From an uncultured Armatimonadota bacterium (GTDB taxonomy: Bacteria > Armatimonadota > Armatimonadia > Armatimonadales > Armatimonadaceae), in assembly GCA_903924445.1 (NCBI GenBank), contig CAIYBQ010000568.1, forward strand, positions 1-5,606: a stretch of 5,606 bases of DNA, written 5' to 3'. The position numbers and the translations under genes were made by a program. The notes beneath the pieces were generated by a model, which had not been told where the DNA came from, ran no database searches, and was given only the letters and a program-made list of their open reading frames with translations. Of the stretch, positions 5,252 to 5,606 are shown piece by piece (the first letter of the stretch is position 1; every line of letters starts with the position of its first letter).

Positions 5252-5606
5252 TGCACGTTTTCAGCAGGAGCTGTGCGCCCAATATCCAGAGTGTGGACGC
5301 TGTGTAAGTGTTGAGGTGCTCGCAGGGGGACACATCAACGATACCTACTTGGCGCGCTACGATGTGAGCGGTGGTGTTCGAAGCCTTGTTCATCAACGCA
5401 TAAACCATGACGTGTTCAAGAATATTCCATTCGTGATGGAAAATGTTGTGCGTGTGACCGAGCATGCACGCGTGTGGTTTTCTAAGAATGGCGTTGTGGA
5501 TGTTGACCGGCGAGTGCAGACTGTCTATCCAACCCGGGATGGTAACTTTTACTGGCAGGACTCGACCGGAAACTATTGGCGTACGCAGGACTACATCGCC
5601 AATGCA
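5244..5606 (+). CDS. APH-fold phosphotransferase, NahK-like sugar kinase, cut by the right edge
   Basis: The first 121 residues of an aminoglycoside-phosphotransferase-fold kinase resembling N-acetylhexosamine 1-kinase (NahK) and related anomeric sugar kinases. The start of the N-lobe is visible: VEVLAGGHINDTYLARYD (23-40) is the glycine-rich loop; VHQRINHDVF (49-58) holds the strand with the QRIN motif typical of this group; MENVVRVTEHA (65-75) is the first helix; and YPTRDGNFYWQD then GNYWRTQDYI (95-118) form the N-lobe strands and hinge. The catalytic loop (HxDxxxxN) and DxD region lie beyond the window, so activity cannot be judged. The 8-base overlap with the nucleotidyltransferase argues that the two act in sequence: kinase makes a sugar 1-phosphate, transferase activates it. 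The exact sugar is unknown; another small-molecule kinase of the same fold is possible. Confidence 0.88.
   Translation, partial: MIDARFQQELCAQYPECGRCVSVEVLAGGHINDTYLARYDVSGGVRSLVHQRINHDVFKNIPFVMENVVRVTEHARVWFSKNGVVDVDRRVQTVYPTRDGNFYWQDSTGNYWRTQDYIANA

Overview
The window is a compact bacterial locus of about 5.6 kb, moderately GC-rich by eye. It has the start of a chaperone gene on the minus strand (dnaK, cut by the left edge). A run of six codirectional plus-strand genes follows: pyrK, pyrD, ppa, a DUF1501 protein, a sugar-1-phosphate-type nucleotidyltransferase, and an APH-fold sugar kinase cut by the right edge. No RNA genes, mobile elements, CRISPR arrays or long repeats were seen.

The organism cannot be named from this sequence. 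DnaK lacks the segment of about 23 residues that Gram-negative-type DnaK proteins carry after the first ~75 residues. The dihydroorotate dehydrogenase is the NAD-linked class 1B type (PyrK + PyrDB), which is typical of Gram-positive and related lineages. DUF1501 proteins, by contrast, are most abundant in Planctomycetes, Verrucomicrobia, Acidobacteria and similar phyla. A less-studied Terrabacteria-type lineage such as Armatimonadota or a relative fits this mix, but that is inference.

Layout: 1-439 is the 5' part of dnaK (minus). 440-616 is the divergent control region. It holds a dnaK ribosome binding site, a sigma70-type dnaK promoter overlapped by a degenerate HAIR-like (HspR) site, a repeated decamer, and a -10-like hexamer placed so close to the pyrK start that the pyrK transcript could be leaderless. 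617-2313 holds pyrK and pyrD, which overlap by 7 bases. ppa (2323-2853) follows 9 bases later, with its ribosome binding site overlapping the pyrD stop. The DUF1501 gene (2935-4290) has looser spacing (81 bases before, 40 after). The nucleotidyltransferase (4331-5251) and kinase (5244 to the right edge) overlap by 8 bases.

How the genes may work together (inference): PyrK/PyrD make orotate towards UMP and UTP. The kinase could make a sugar 1-phosphate. The nucleotidyltransferase could join it to a nucleotide with release of pyrophosphate, and the pyrophosphatase would pull both this step and the orotate phosphoribosyltransferase step forward. The cluster therefore reads as a pyrimidine-to-nucleotide-sugar cassette. 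The DUF1501 protein, which belongs to the alkaline phosphatase/sulfatase fold and here lacks its usual Tat export signal, is the unexplained member.
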